A stretch of DNA of 64,000 nt, taken from Ulva prolifera. Its lineage: Eukaryota > Chlorophyta > Ulvophyceae > Ulvales > Ulvaceae. The DNA lies in assembly GCA_023078555.1 (NCBI GenBank), contig CM041202.1:4815522-4879521 (forward strand). Direction: 5' to 3'. This document shows positions 49,801 through 60,800 of this stretch, in pieces. The position numbers were made by a program, and so were the translations under genes. The notes beneath the pieces were generated by a model that had not been told where the DNA came from, did no database searches, and was given only the letters and a program-made list of their open reading frames with translations. Position 1 is the stretch's first letter, and each line of letters begins with the position of its first letter.

Positions 49801-49990
49801 TCTGACTGTCGCAAGTCTCCCACTCCCTTAGTGCCGCGGCAACAACTAAGGAGTGCGAAAGAGCATCCTGACCTGGAGAAAGCCAGTGCTGCTGAGCATT
49901 CTAGGTTCATGAGTGCTGTAGGAAGTATCCAGTATATTGCAGGAGTGACACAACCTGACCTGAGCTATGTGGCACATGCCCTGGCCCGGC
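46868..49990 (+). pseudogene. pol: Integrase and RT of copia-1
   Basis: After the TSD the integrase core resumes with H-A-D-L-A-G-P, H-T-D-K-G-G-E-F near 47095 and G-M-I-E-R-R near 47197, supplying the D, D, E residues. A long acidic and Pro-rich stretch (about 47900-48960) separates it from RT, which starts near 49090 with the R-Y-K-A-R-Y-V-A-R-G-F block and has W-V-D-D near 49603. The frame is open until copia-2 interrupts it at C-x-A-L-A-R (TSD CCGGC 49986-49990). Confidence 0.88.
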
Positions 49991-50365
49991 TGTCATAAAT
50001 CAGTGTCTAGGTACACCTGCAATGCATGTCGCGCAAGTCTGCGCATGGGTATGGTGGCCAAGGGCCCAACCCGTGTTATGTTAGGATAGTATGCATGAGC
50101 ATACTTGGGGCGCTCCGTGAGCGGCTCGCCCCGGGCCATTGTCATTGGGCCACGGTAGACATGCACGAATGGTCGCATATAGTCGTATGCGTCCAAGTCT
50201 GAAGTAACCTTTCTCTTACATCTTCCATAGGTTCCTGCACTGTCTTGCATCCAGTGCAGTATTCTCCCTGATCTGTGTAGTGACCTTTCGTACGACCTGG
50301 CGGCTCTCCAGGTATAGGCACTACTAACCTCCTAATGCACACATAATAGGTTCTCGTTTATAACA
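49991..50365 (+). repeat. 5' LTR of copia-2
   Basis: It begins TGTCATAAATC and ends TTTATAACA. The TGGTATCGGTGATG primer-binding site follows at 50366. Confidence 0.95.
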
Positions 50366-50618
50366 TGGTATCGGTGATGTGTTGTGTCGCTGCATTAGTT
50401 GCGCGATGAGGTGGTTGTCATATGATTGCGCGCGGCTACGGGCAACCGCACTGTCATCAGTGCGTAATCAATGACCAGATCAACCGTCATTATGTCACAG
50501 GTTGTCACATGTTTGATTGTGAACTGAATGACGACGGTTTAGGATTGTGCGTCGTTAAAGCCTACGGGTTTGATCGACTTGACCCTTAGCGAAAGCAGAT
50601 TTGTTTCGCTGCAGGTAG
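50366..50618 (+). promoter_or_regulatory. Leader of copia-2 with primer-binding site
   Basis: TGGTATCGGTGATG at 50366-50379 is the primer-binding site with the complete TGG start. The rest is untranslated leader. It ends in TTTGTTTCGCTGCAG, an acceptor-like sequence five bases before the gag-pol ATG. Confidence 0.7.
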
Positions 50619-53600
50619 ATGTCTAATCCTGAATCAGTCGAGAACTTTGATGCTGAAGCTATGGCTGATGCACAAAGACTCGAGGCTGAGCGCTCAGCCA
50701 TGGCTGTAGCTGCTCAAGCCACAGGTAGGGCTGCAGGAGCTGGTGCTAGCTCACTAGGCCCTGCAGCCGGCACCCGAGGGCATGCTGCTGCTGCCCGAGC
50801 TGCCTCTCAGCTTGAGGCTGCCAATGCTATGGCAATGCGCGCCCAGGTTGAAGCAAACTCTCTCCGTGATGCTTTACAGCGAGCGGAACAGGCACGATCG
50901 GATGCTGAGGCTCAGGCTGCTGCGCTGCGAGCTATGGCTCAAGGCAATGCTGGCCCTGTCGCTGATCTCCATCCGCCTGGTACTGTAGTCGATGCTAATG
51001 CTATTGTAGATGCAATGAGAGCTGTGTCTGTGCGTGAACCCGCAATAGACAAAGGCAAGACCCCGTCTTGGGATTCTGCAAGGGGCGAGAGGTTCTCAAC
51101 CTTTGAGTTCCGTGTCGAGCTATGGTTGAAAGGCCATGGCCTGTACCATTTGCTCACTGTTTTCCCCACTGGACCTGAGACAAGTGTCCATGATAAGGTG
51201 TTGGCTGTAGTCTGTTTTCAGCTGCCTGCACATGACTTAGAGTATGTCCGGGTTCATACTACGCTGTGTGATATTTGGGCTGCCTTGAGAGCCAAGTATA
51301 TGCCCAGCAAAGAGGCTGAGGTTAGGGGTCTCTGGGATAGGTTCTCTCGTGCCACGCTCAGAGGTGCCAAGGCAAAACGAGTTGAGGATTATTGTACACT
51401 CATCATGTCTCTGGTGAACCAGCTTACTGCTCTCGGTGCTGCGCCTGCTCCGTATCAGGTCAGCAACAAGTTGTTTGAGCCTCTCGGCCGAGAGTATGTA
51501 TCATTGCGTAGTGAGCAGGGCGGAAAAGATTTCCTGACTCAAATAGCTGCCATTACCAACCATGCCCAGGCTTTAGATGCCTGTGGGCCCGCACATGGTG
51601 GTGGCATAGTAGGCCGAGGCCACGGCCAAGGCCATGGCTACAGAGGGGGCAATGGGAACCGAGGACAACCGGCAGCTGTCGCCGCGATCGCCAATGGCGA
51701 GACGCGCACCTGCCACGTATGCAAGAAGACTGGACACCTCCAGAAGGACTGCCCGGATCTGCATCCGGAAGTCAGGAAGTATCTTCAGATCCAGGCTGCC
51801 AACAACGCCAGCCGCCAGGGACGAGGCGCCGGCAGAGGACGCGGACGAGGACGAGGCAATGGCAACTCTGTTGCTGTCGTGCGATTTCCTAGCGACGACT
51901 TCTCCTTGACGGATGTTGCGCACCTGGGCGAAAGCCTGAACTTCCTGGTGGACAGCGGATCTGATGTCCATGTCATTAGGAACCCCGAGCTGTTCTTGTC
52001 AATGCATGCTGCATCTGTAGAGTGCATTCACCCAATAGGGGATGATGATATTCCAGTTCTGGGGGAGGGAACTATATGTTTCCGTCTGGGGTCCTATGTC
52101 ACGATGGATGGGGAGATCAAGGATCTGACCATTGAGATCCCGAATTGCTTGTATGTGCCGCACTGTCCTTTCAACATTTTGTCTACACATTTGTTGAAGA
52201 ATGTCGGCATCACCTTGCAAACGCGTGTGGCGACAGAAGGAGGTGATCTTGTTTTTGTACCTGGGTTTTCTGGCCAGGCCATGGGCCACACGGAGGGTCG
52301 GATTACTCAATCGCATGACCACCAGAATCGGCCAGTGTTTGTTGTGACTACGGATGTGGGAAAGCCAGTCCTATGGGGCTCGCGAGTTAGTAATCCCGCT
52401 GTTTGGTCTGCTGCCAATTCGGTTGCGAAACTAGAGGATGACGAGGTCTCGTACAGTCGTGTAGCTGCTTTAGTTGGGTCTCCAAATGTGCCTGGACAAG
52501 AAAAATTGAACACTACATTCTTGTCTCATGTTAGTTTCCTCACAGGAGCCACAAACCTGCGTCTGATGGCTAAGGCCAAGATGTACCAGGGCTTGCGTAT
52601 TGATCCAGCAAAAGTGAGCGATGAGATAGACAAATGCCACGGCTGTATGATTGCTAGGAATGGTACCGGGTCTAGTAGCCAGCACGGCGAGACAGTCACG
52701 CACTCTTGTGCGACGTATCCGGGGGCGTGCTTGCATGCGGATGTTCTAGGTCCCATTACACCTATGGGAGTTGGGAAAGCAAAGTATGCGCTGATTGTAG
52801 TTGATGAATTTTCCCGTTTTAGATTCACTATCCCTATGGATGCAAAGTCCAGAGTCCCTGAATTGCTTGTAGAGATCATAGAACATTGCAATTCTACAGT
52901 TGTTCCTGGGCAAGTTGTCATCAAGAAAGGCCAGCCGCCTGTTCCAGGACGTGTTAGATTCCTGCGTGGTGACCGCGGCGGAGAATTTCTGGGCCATGTC
53001 TTCCAGGCCTATCTTCGTGACAAGCACATTGTTTGGGAAGACTGTGCACCAGGCAATCATCAGGGCAATGGCATAGCTGAGCGTGAATGTGGTGCCACTT
53101 CTGATAGACTGAGAGCGCTCATGTGTCCAACCAACATAACACGCCGTGCATGGCCTGAGGGGATGTTGTGTGGGACTGCTGCAGCAAATCTGGTGCCTAG
53201 TTCCGCTGTCATGAACCGCCTGCAGAAAGAACATCTTGCGGACAAGCTTGAGCGCCTTTTGGCCAATTTAGGTAGATATAGGAATGCGACGGGTAGGGAC
53301 ATCAATACAGTGCAGTCTGGGGGGGTCCATAAGACCACTGCCGACATGTCGGCTGTCGAACCTAGCAAAGAAACTATAGAACGAGTTAAGCAACAGATAG
53401 ATCAAGCAAAAGAAAACGAAATGCTGCGGAAAGAGTGGATAGACAATGATCTTGCAGATGTCATCCCGTATATGTTGTTCTACAAAGAGACATATGACTC
53501 TGAGCGTGTCAAGCTCATGATTGCGCAGATGCTCCCATGGGGGCTGCCGGTCTACGTCTACCTTGATTCTGATAAGTTGCGTAGGTTAGACCCCAGGGGT

Positions 53601-56534
53601 GAACTTGTACTGTGGATGGGGCCAGGGCAAGGGCCCCACATGAATAGAGTCTTCCAGCGTTGCCCCGGGGGTGGCAGAGTGCTGGAGGTGCGGCAAATGG
53701 CATACAGTGCTGCCATGTTGCGTGATCACTTGCGTACGCTAGATACTGTGACGCGGGGAAATGTGCCTCTGGTGCCTATGGGCCCGGAAGAGGAGCTGAC
53801 GTTTGGTCCCGATCTGGATAAGTGTGTGATGTCTGGTGCCCCTCCGTTTCCCGATCTGGATTTGATTGAGTCCCGCAAAGAGCACATGCGCGTGCATGGC
53901 GCTGCTACTTTTGATTTCGATGGGTTCGCCATAGGTAGACAACTTGGTGAATTACATGACAGTGATTTTATCCAGCTGGCGCCCGCGCAGCATATGGAGG
54001 ACACGCCAGAGTTGCGTGACTTGCGTGAGGAATTGCAAGTAGGTCGTAGCATCGCGCCCAGAGTCGGTGCGCCGGACGGTCCGGTAGAGTTGCAGGGAAG
54101 AACTAGGATGTCCACACCTGAGGTGGTAGAAGGAGTGCATGATGTCGTGCGCACGAAAGTGTTGGGGCAGACAGCAGTGCGCTACCCTCCTCAATCGGGG
54201 GAGATGTATGCCAATAGGGACGCTCTCAACTATTCAAACGTCCACAACTTCCGGGACTTGAGTGGCGCTCAGATCGACATGAGGCCCGTCACCAGGAGCC
54301 GTGCCCAGCAGGGGAGACCTCGGGAATCTGGCAGCCCCGCCAGAGCTGCGAGGTCACATGCCCCACGGACTGATGAGGTGAGCGTCATGGACGGCGTTGA
54401 GGAACAACATCCGCTGCCAACTGCCGCGGCGGGAGCAGCTGCCCCGCCGCGAGGTGACGCAACTGATGTTGGGGGACCCTCCCTTGACATGCCCGGGTTT
54501 AGCCAAGCTATGGCTAGCCGCCTGGGTCCAGGGGAGGAACTCATGTTCAGTTCAGGAGGCGGATTTGTCCCTAGGGGAGAGGTAAGTCCGCCCAGCTCAC
54601 CTGTCGCTGGAGAGTCCATGCATCCTGCTAAGGAGATTAGTTTGCATGATGACGCTGCTGCTGATGCCCATGGGCAGGAAGCGCAGTCTGGTCCAGTTAG
54701 ACAAAAATGGAACCCGCTTGTACGCAGGCGCTTGATTCCACATGCAGATGTTGCAGCGATAGATACTGTAGCTTGTGATGATGAGCATAGTGATGTGAGT
54801 GAGCAGACAGTAGCACCAAAGGTTGCGGGCAGTTCAAGCATGGCAGCTACGGCTGACAGTGCGTTGCTTGATGCAGAGGTAGCTGAGCATGTGGAACATG
54901 GCGGTGGTCAGTCAAGCCGGCGACGTCCATCCCGCCGGGTTGCTGCTGTCATGAAGAAGAAACCTGCTGATCCAGACAATCCACCCTGGAAGGCAGCGTT
55001 GGCTGGGCCTGATAGGGAGAAGTGGATGGTAGCTCTGGAGGAAGAGGTGAACTCTTTGAGTGAGCATGGCACCTATGAATTGGTAGAATTGCCAGTAGGG
55101 GCTAAGGCCATCTCTGGTAAATGGGTCATGAAGATTAAGAGGGGACCTACAGGAGAGATCCAGCGTTACAAGGCGCGGTATGTTGCTAGAGGGTTTACCC
55201 AGGAGGAGGGTGTAGATTTCTTTGAGACGTGGGCTCCAGTAGGGAGCTATGCCACTCTTCGTGTTGTTCTGTCAATAGCTGCAGTGGAAGATTTAGAGAT
55301 GAAACACGTAGACATCCAGTGTGCTTTTCTCAATGGGGTCATGAATGAGACTGTTTATGTAGAACAACCCCAGGTTTTGAACGATGGCACCAGTCGTGTG
55401 TGGAAACTGCTTAAGACCCTGTATGGCTTGAAGCAAGCAGCACGTGAATGGCACAAGGCGCTTGCACGTCTACTGGGTGAGATGGGCTTTGTTCGCTCAC
55501 ACTCAGATCCTGCACTGTATGTTAGGAAAACTGGTAGATGTTTCATCTTCCTATGGGTTGATGATTTGTTTATCTTCGGACGGTCCACGGGCCTGAAGGA
55601 GTTGATAGACCGAATTCTCAAAGTGTTCACTGGAAGGGACTTAGGCGATTTGTCTTGGGCATTAGGCGCCTCTATCAAGCGTGACAGGAAGAAGAGGACG
55701 ATCACGTTGTCCCAAGAGCAGAAGATTGTGAATCTGCTAGAAAAGTTTAGCATGGCAGATTGCAGACCCAGTCCGACTCCACTGGTGCCACGGCAACAGT
55801 TGAGGAGTGCGAAGGACTACCCTGACCTTGAGGTTGCCACTCAGGCAGAGCACGCTCAGTTCATGAGTGCTGTAGGGGGAATCCAGTACCTGGCTGTAGT
55901 TACGCGACCTGGTATTTCTTATGCCTGTAATGCTTTGGCCAAGCATATGGGGTGTAGCTTAAAGGAGCATTGGTCAGCGGTGCAGCATGTGCTGAGATAC
56001 CTGCAGTCCACGAAGGGACTTTGTATGGTGTTTGAGGGCTCGTCTGAGAAGAGATGTTTGCTTGAGGGATACACTGATGCTGATTTTGCAAATGACAAGA
56101 GTTTGAAGAGCATAAGTGGCCTACTCCTACGGGTGTATGGCAATACTGTGTTCTGGAGGTCAAAGAGACAAGCGATCACAGCTGGTGATACGACCGAGGC
56201 AGAATTGATAGCAATGAGTAGTGCAGCAAACGAGTTGATGTGGGCCAAGCAATTGTTGCTAGACTTGCATCTTCGTCCAGAAAAACCGGTGCTTTGGGGA
56301 GATAATAAAAGTGCGAATATCCTTGCAAACAATCCAATCTCTAGTGATAGGTCCAAACATATTCGAGTGCGGCACCTACGGGTCCGAGAATTTGTAGAGG
56401 CGGATGAGATCCAAGTGCAATGGGTAGGGACCAAAGACCAGTTAGCTGATGTCTTCACTAAGGTTTTGCCTGGACCTGCATTGAAGGACGTTCGAGAGAA
56501 GCTGCATCTAATTCAAGATCAGAAGACCTTCTAG
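50619..56534 (+). CDS. gag-pol: Gag-Pol polyprotein of copia-2 (1,971 aa)
   Basis: A single frame makes the entire Copia polyprotein. An Ala-rich N-terminus, probably coiled coil (about residues 15-110), leads to the Gag core. A zinc knuckle C-H-V-C-x4-H-x4-C lies near 51715-51755, followed by Arg/Gly repeats (about 51820-51870). The protease has V-D-S-G-S-D near 51950. The integrase has a C-H-G-C zinc motif near 52640, and D, D, E in H-A-D-V-L-G-P, R-G-D-R-G-G-E-F and G-I-A-E-R-E. After a Pro/acidic linker (about 53770-54970) come RT with L-W-V-D-D near 55553 and RNase H starting Y-T-D-A-D-F near 56070 and ending at D-Q-L-A-D-V-F-T-K. The start ATG 50619 is the first in the leader frame. The stop is TAG. 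Confidence 0.95.
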   Translation: MSNPESVENFDAEAMADAQRLEAERSAMAVAAQATGRAAGAGASSLGPAAGTRGHAAAARAASQLEAANAMAMRAQVEANSLRDALQRAEQARSDAEAQAAALRAMAQGNAGPVADLHPPGTVVDANAIVDAMRAVSVREPAIDKGKTPSWDSARGERFSTFEFRVELWLKGHGLYHLLTVFPTGPETSVHDKVLAVVCFQLPAHDLEYVRVHTTLCDIWAALRAKYMPSKEAEVRGLWDRFSRATLRGAKAKRVEDYCTLIMSLVNQLTALGAAPAPYQVSNKLFEPLGREYVSLRSEQGGKDFLTQIAAITNHAQALDACGPAHGGGIVGRGHGQGHGYRGGNGNRGQPAAVAAIANGETRTCHVCKKTGHLQKDCPDLHPEVRKYLQIQAANNASRQGRGAGRGRGRGRGNGNSVAVVRFPSDDFSLTDVAHLGESLNFLVDSGSDVHVIRNPELFLSMHAASVECIHPIGDDDIPVLGEGTICFRLGSYVTMDGEIKDLTIEIPNCLYVPHCPFNILSTHLLKNVGITLQTRVATEGGDLVFVPGFSGQAMGHTEGRITQSHDHQNRPVFVVTTDVGKPVLWGSRVSNPAVWSAANSVAKLEDDEVSYSRVAALVGSPNVPGQEKLNTTFLSHVSFLTGATNLRLMAKAKMYQGLRIDPAKVSDEIDKCHGCMIARNGTGSSSQHGETVTHSCATYPGACLHADVLGPITPMGVGKAKYALIVVDEFSRFRFTIPMDAKSRVPELLVEIIEHCNSTVVPGQVVIKKGQPPVPGRVRFLRGDRGGEFLGHVFQAYLRDKHIVWEDCAPGNHQGNGIAERECGATSDRLRALMCPTNITRRAWPEGMLCGTAAANLVPSSAVMNRLQKEHLADKLERLLANLGRYRNATGRDINTVQSGGVHKTTADMSAVEPSKETIERVKQQIDQAKENEMLRKEWIDNDLADVIPYMLFYKETYDSERVKLMIAQMLPWGLPVYVYLDSDKLRRLDPRGELVLWMGPGQGPHMNRVFQRCPGGGRVLEVRQMAYSAAMLRDHLRTLDTVTRGNVPLVPMGPEEELTFGPDLDKCVMSGAPPFPDLDLIESRKEHMRVHGAATFDFDGFAIGRQLGELHDSDFIQLAPAQHMEDTPELRDLREELQVGRSIAPRVGAPDGPVELQGRTRMSTPEVVEGVHDVVRTKVLGQTAVRYPPQSGEMYANRDALNYSNVHNFRDLSGAQIDMRPVTRSRAQQGRPRESGSPARAARSHAPRTDEVSVMDGVEEQHPLPTAAAGAAAPPRGDATDVGGPSLDMPGFSQAMASRLGPGEELMFSSGGGFVPRGEVSPPSSPVAGESMHPAKEISLHDDAAADAHGQEAQSGPVRQKWNPLVRRRLIPHADVAAIDTVACDDEHSDVSEQTVAPKVAGSSSMAATADSALLDAEVAEHVEHGGGQSSRRRPSRRVAAVMKKKPADPDNPPWKAALAGPDREKWMVALEEEVNSLSEHGTYELVELPVGAKAISGKWVMKIKRGPTGEIQRYKARYVARGFTQEEGVDFFETWAPVGSYATLRVVLSIAAVEDLEMKHVDIQCAFLNGVMNETVYVEQPQVLNDGTSRVWKLLKTLYGLKQAAREWHKALARLLGEMGFVRSHSDPALYVRKTGRCFIFLWVDDLFIFGRSTGLKELIDRILKVFTGRDLGDLSWALGASIKRDRKKRTITLSQEQKIVNLLEKFSMADCRPSPTPLVPRQQLRSAKDYPDLEVATQAEHAQFMSAVGGIQYLAVVTRPGISYACNALAKHMGCSLKEHWSAVQHVLRYLQSTKGLCMVFEGSSEKRCLLEGYTDADFANDKSLKSISGLLLRVYGNTVFWRSKRQAITAGDTTEAELIAMSSAANELMWAKQLLLDLHLRPEKPVLWGDNKSANILANNPISSDRSKHIRVRHLRVREFVEADEIQVQWVGTKDQLADVFTKVLPGPALKDVREKLHLIQDQKTF

Positions 56535-56539
56535 GGGAG
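56533..56539 (+). promoter_or_regulatory. Polypurine tract of copia-2
   Basis: AGGGGAG directly precedes the 3' LTR and overlaps the gag-pol stop codon region. Confidence 0.7.
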
Positions 56540-56914
56540 TGTCATAAATCAGTGTCTAGGTACACCTGCAATGCATGACGCGCAAGTCTGCGCATGGGTA
56601 TGGTGGCCAAGGGCCCAACCCGTGTTATGTTAGGATAGTATGCATGAGCATACTTGGGGCGCTCCGTGAGCGGCTCGCCCCGGGCCATTGTCATTGGGCC
56701 ACGGTAGACATGCACGAATGGTCGCATATAGTCGTATGCGTCCAAGTCTGAAGTAACCTTTCTCTTACATCTTCCATAGGTTCCTGCACTGTCTTGCATC
56801 CAGTGCAGTATTCTCCCTGATCTGTGTAGTGACCTTTCGTACGACCTGGCGGCTCTCCAGGTATAGGCACTACTAACCTCCTAATGCACACATAATAGGT
56901 TCTCGTTTATAACA
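56540..56914 (+). repeat. 3' LTR of copia-2
   Basis: This 375-bp copy is followed by the TSD CCGGC. Confidence 0.95.
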
Positions 56915-56919
56915 CCGGC

Positions 56920-57497
56920 ACATGTCTAGTAGTCTGAAGGAACATTGGTCTGCCGTGCAACATGTTCTGAGATACCTGCAGTCCACAAAGAATTTAGGAA
57001 TAAAATTTATAGGCTCTGAGGGACACGGGTATTTGTTGGAGGCTTTTTCAGATGCAGATTTTGCGAACTCTGCTGATCTGAAAAGCGTATCTGGTATGGT
57101 TATTCGGGTATATGGGAACTGTGTTCTCTGGCGTTCGAAGAAGCAGAGTATAGTGGCTGGGGATACAACAGAGGCTGAACTCATCGCGATGAGTGCAACA
57201 GCCAACGAGTTAATGTGGGTGAAGCAGTTGCTTCTCGATTTGAAACTCATCCCACATAAGCCGACTCTGTGGGGTGACAATAAGAGTGCCAACATATTGG
57301 CTGTTAATGCTGTGTCCACTGACAGATCCAAGCACATTCGTGTGCGGCACTTGCGAGTGCGGGAATATGTGCAGATGGATGAACTTAAGGTAGCATGGGT
57401 GGGCACTGTTGATCAGTTAGCGGATGTGTTTACTAAAGTGCTGCCCGGACCTGCTTTGTTAGAAGTTCGTAATAAACTCCAGCTAGTGGAAACGTAG
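56920..57497 (+). pseudogene. pol: RNase H and C-terminus of copia-1
   Basis: It joins in frame to 49990 as A-L-A-R-H-M-S, then continues S-L-K-E-H-W-S-A-V-Q-H-V, S-D-A-D-F-A-N, A-G-D-T-T-E-A-E-L and W-G-D-N-K-S-A-N, the RNase H signature. It ends at TAG 57495-57497. The sequence is close to copia-2 but clearly a different family. Confidence 0.9.
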
Positions 57498-57514
57498 CAG
57501 GGTTTATGGGGGAG

Positions 57515-57871
57515 TGTCACAATGCATGAGCCTGCGGGCAGCAGCGTGGTGACAGGTGCACCCATGCACGAACGATCCGCGGATCCAGTGTAGGGGTAAG
57601 CCGCCAGCTAGGATCGTCTCGATGTAGTGAAAGAGATCGTGCGAGGGTTTCCCGCCGTAACCTTGAGTGTTGAGTGTTCAGTGTGCATATAAGCATGTGC
57701 ACACTGAGATCTGTAACCATTCTCTTTACTGTTTCCCGGTACTAGCACTCCCCTCCTCAGCATCTCTCGGTTCTACCTCTGTGCGCAGAAGGTATGAGAT
57801 GCTGGCTGTCCTGACCTGACCTGAACGAGGACTGCGCGTCCGCCCCTGCACGAATGATAGCTTTTCTGTCA
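57515..57871 (+). repeat. 3' LTR of copia-1
   Basis: It is 357 bp, begins TGTCACAATGCATG and ends TTTTCTGTCA. The purine tract ATGGGGGAG precedes it. It is followed by the TSD TTAGT, after which H pol resumes. Confidence 0.9.
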
Positions 57872-57876
57872 TTAGT

Positions 57877-60800
57877 TTGCACAATGAAAACCAAAATCCA
57901 AGGCCACTACACGAAGGCATTGATTGACACAGCATCCAACCACAACATGATTACACGCTCTTTCTTGACACGACATGACATTAGCTGGTCACACAAACAC
58001 ACGGTCACTCTGGGAATTTCGGCCTCAGAGGCTGCTTGTTTGGGCTCCGTACACCTGGAGAGCCGCGTGGGCAGACACATCATCAATGTGAAGTACACTG
58101 TGGTTGAGTCCTTGCCCACCGCAGCCACAGAGCTGGAGCCCAATGAGGTCCTCTTTGCTCTTGACGTTATCTCTGCAGTAGGCATGCAGTTGTCTTTCCA
58201 CAAGCAACACATCCTGATCACAATTCCTGCTCCCGCTGTCCACTCCAAAAAGCGGAGAAAGGGAACGCCTTGGTTTGCTGCAATTCATCTTCACCACAAC
58301 AAACACACCACAGAATCAAGTGATCTGGATGACTTTGTGATCTCACAGCGTGAACTCAAGAACTTGACTACGAAGGCTCGCATGGGCAAGCACCCTATGT
58401 TTATAGCACACGTGAAACCCACCGCAGCATCATTGAATGTCAGTTGTGCAAACACACGAAAGAAAGGATATTTGTCAGAGCAGGTGGCCCCGGCACATCA
58501 GCCGCAGGCCGCTGATACAATACCACCTGCTATCCGACTAGTCATTGATAAGCACACAAGCGACGGCGGCCCCTTGGGCCCAGCCCCTCCCAACACGTCA
58601 GCATCTGGTTTTGAGATGGACATCGATCTGCTTCCTGGTGCACGCCCAAAGGCGGCCAGGCAGTATCGATTGACACCTCTGGAGCAGCTGGAGCTGGAGA
58701 AGCAGCTCAAGCACCTCATTGACATGGGATGGGTCAAACCGTCCATCTCGCCATGGGCATCGTGTGTCTTGTTTGCTCCCAAACCAGGCGGAAAACTGAG
58801 GCTGTGCATTGACTATCGTTATTTGAATGAGAACACCATCAAAAACACGTACCCGCTGCCGCGAATAGACACACAACTGGATCAACTCAAGGGCCACAAA
58901 TACTTCACTGCACTAGATCTGCAGTCGGGATATCATCAAATCAAAGTTTCGGATTCTGCGGGACCCAAAACAGCTTTCAGAACCCCCGACGGCTTATACC
59001 AGTGGACAGTCATGCCATTTGGCCTGTCAAATGCACCATCTGTATTCCAGCAAGCAGTGCATGTGGTACTGAAAGGACTCATAGGCAAAATATGTCTTGC
59101 ATATTTGGATGATATCATTGTGTTAGCAGAATCTGAAGAGCAGCATGCCGTGAATCTGGACACGGTCCTCACGCGTTTAGCCGAGCACAATTTCTTCTGC
59201 AACACAGTCAAATGCCAATTCGCGCTACAAGAAATAAAGTACTTGGGTCATATTGTCACAGCACATACAGTGAAACCAGACCCGTACAAGGTCGAGGTGC
59301 TACAACAGTGGCCCATGGCGGACCTGGTGTCATCACCCAACAACATCCGCTCATTCCTGGGCCTCGCTGGGTATTTCAGGAGATTCGTGCCGAAGTTCCC
59401 CACATTGGCGGGCCCGCTGCTGCATCGAATCAGCACCAAAGAGCACCAGCCTTGGACTGTCCAATGCACAGAATCATTCAATAACATCAAGGCTGCTTTG
59501 GTCAATGCCACAGTTCTTAGGCACCCAGATTCCTCTAAACCGTACCATATTTACACTGATGCATCGGATTATGCCTATGGAGCAGTCCTCACTCAGGAAC
59601 ACGAGGGCAGCCTCGCTCCTGTGGCCTGGATTGGGCGGAAGCTCAATAGGGCAGAGGAGAATTATTACAATCTTGAGAAAGAGCTGGGCGCGATTGTCTT
59701 TGCATATAGACAATGGCGCTGTTACTTAGAGAACAACCAAACAGTTTTTATACATTCGGATCATAACCCGCTCAGATTCCTACACACTCAGAAAAAGCTT
59801 TCTGGCAAACATGCCCGATGGCTTGAGTCCTTGTCACGTATCAACTGGAAGATCACATACATTCCGGGTGACAAGAACTATGTGGCTGACGCGCTCAGCA
59901 GAGCTACACACTTGCAACACACCGACGTCATACTGCATGACGGAGACACGTTATCGGCAGAGCTGCCGCATGAGCCATATCAACCATTGGCCCTCACCAG
60001 CGTTTTAGTTTGCAGAGCACTGACTCAGCAGGCGTTCCCTCCGCTACGCACTTCATCCCTGTCATCTCATGGACCTCACCCGATGTCCCCGGGGACTTCC
60101 CCACAGGGATCCAGGTTGATCTCACCACCAGGAATCCAATCTACACGTTCGGAGGCCCACTCTGTTCAGCTCCGGCCAACGGCAAGTCAGCACGCCATGC
60201 CCGCAAGCAGCAGCGGACATCAGAGCAGCCACTGCCTTCAGCCGGCCCCGTCAGCCCAGCACAATCTGCTGCCTTCGTTCTTCCGGGACACAATCAGGCC
60301 CCAGCCACGTCTTCCGGGCAGCCCTCCGCCGTCACCGCCGGCGCTCCCTCCGCCGCCTCCTCGGCGATTCGCATTGGTGTCCACCAGGGACCAGGATATG
60401 ATGTCCGCCTCCCTGGCGCCGTCAGGGTTGCCGCCACCTCCGCCGCTCCCACAGCAACAGCCGATCAGCGGCGCCGGGATTTCGCAGCAACCCTCGCCAG
60501 CGACAGACCAGCCCCCTGAGGACATTGTCCTTGACCAGACCGTCTACGAGGAAATGGGTGCGAACCTGCAAGATCAGCACAACACACACCTGTCACTAGA
60601 TGTTGTTCTGGACAATTTTTGGGAGCGTGTGCGCTTCGGATATTCGCATGACCCTGCGTTCCAGACTCCGAACGAGGAGTACAGGTTCGACAAGAACTTG
60701 CAGGCATACTTTTTAGGCCACAAGCTGGTGGTGCCTGATCATGACCAGCTCCGCAAGCAAATCTTGCTCTGGCATCACGTGCATCCTTGGCATGCACACT

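Larger units (their letters stand above)
49991..56914 (+). mobile_element. LTR retrotransposon copia-2 (Ty1/Copia), intact
   Basis: The LTRs are 375 bp (49991-50365 and 56540-56914) with one difference noticed (T at 50029 against A near 56578). The TSD is CCGGC (49986-49990 and 56915-56919). One uninterrupted 1,971-codon frame lies between a primer-binding site and a polypurine tract. This copy looks autonomous and recent. It lies inside copia-1 in the same orientation. Confidence 0.96.
44530..57871 (+). mobile_element. LTR retrotransposon copia-1 (Ty1/Copia), degraded and interrupted
   Basis: The TSD TTAGT lies at 44525-44529 and 57872-57876. The 3' LTR is 357 bp (57515-57871); only the first 33 bp of the 5' LTR remain (44530-44562). 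The interior runs gag, protease, integrase, RT, RNase H, the Copia order. It is split by the miniature element (45986-46867) and by copia-2 (49991-56914). A 1-bp deletion in gag, a deletion between protease and integrase, and the loss of the 5' LTR and leader make it defective. Confidence 0.9.

Noticed and set aside
57876-57900. A separate Gypsy element starting at 57854 with its own ATG
   Set aside because: The protein continues exactly from 44529 once copia-1 and one TTAGT are removed; the ATG at 57854 lies in the copia-1 LTR.
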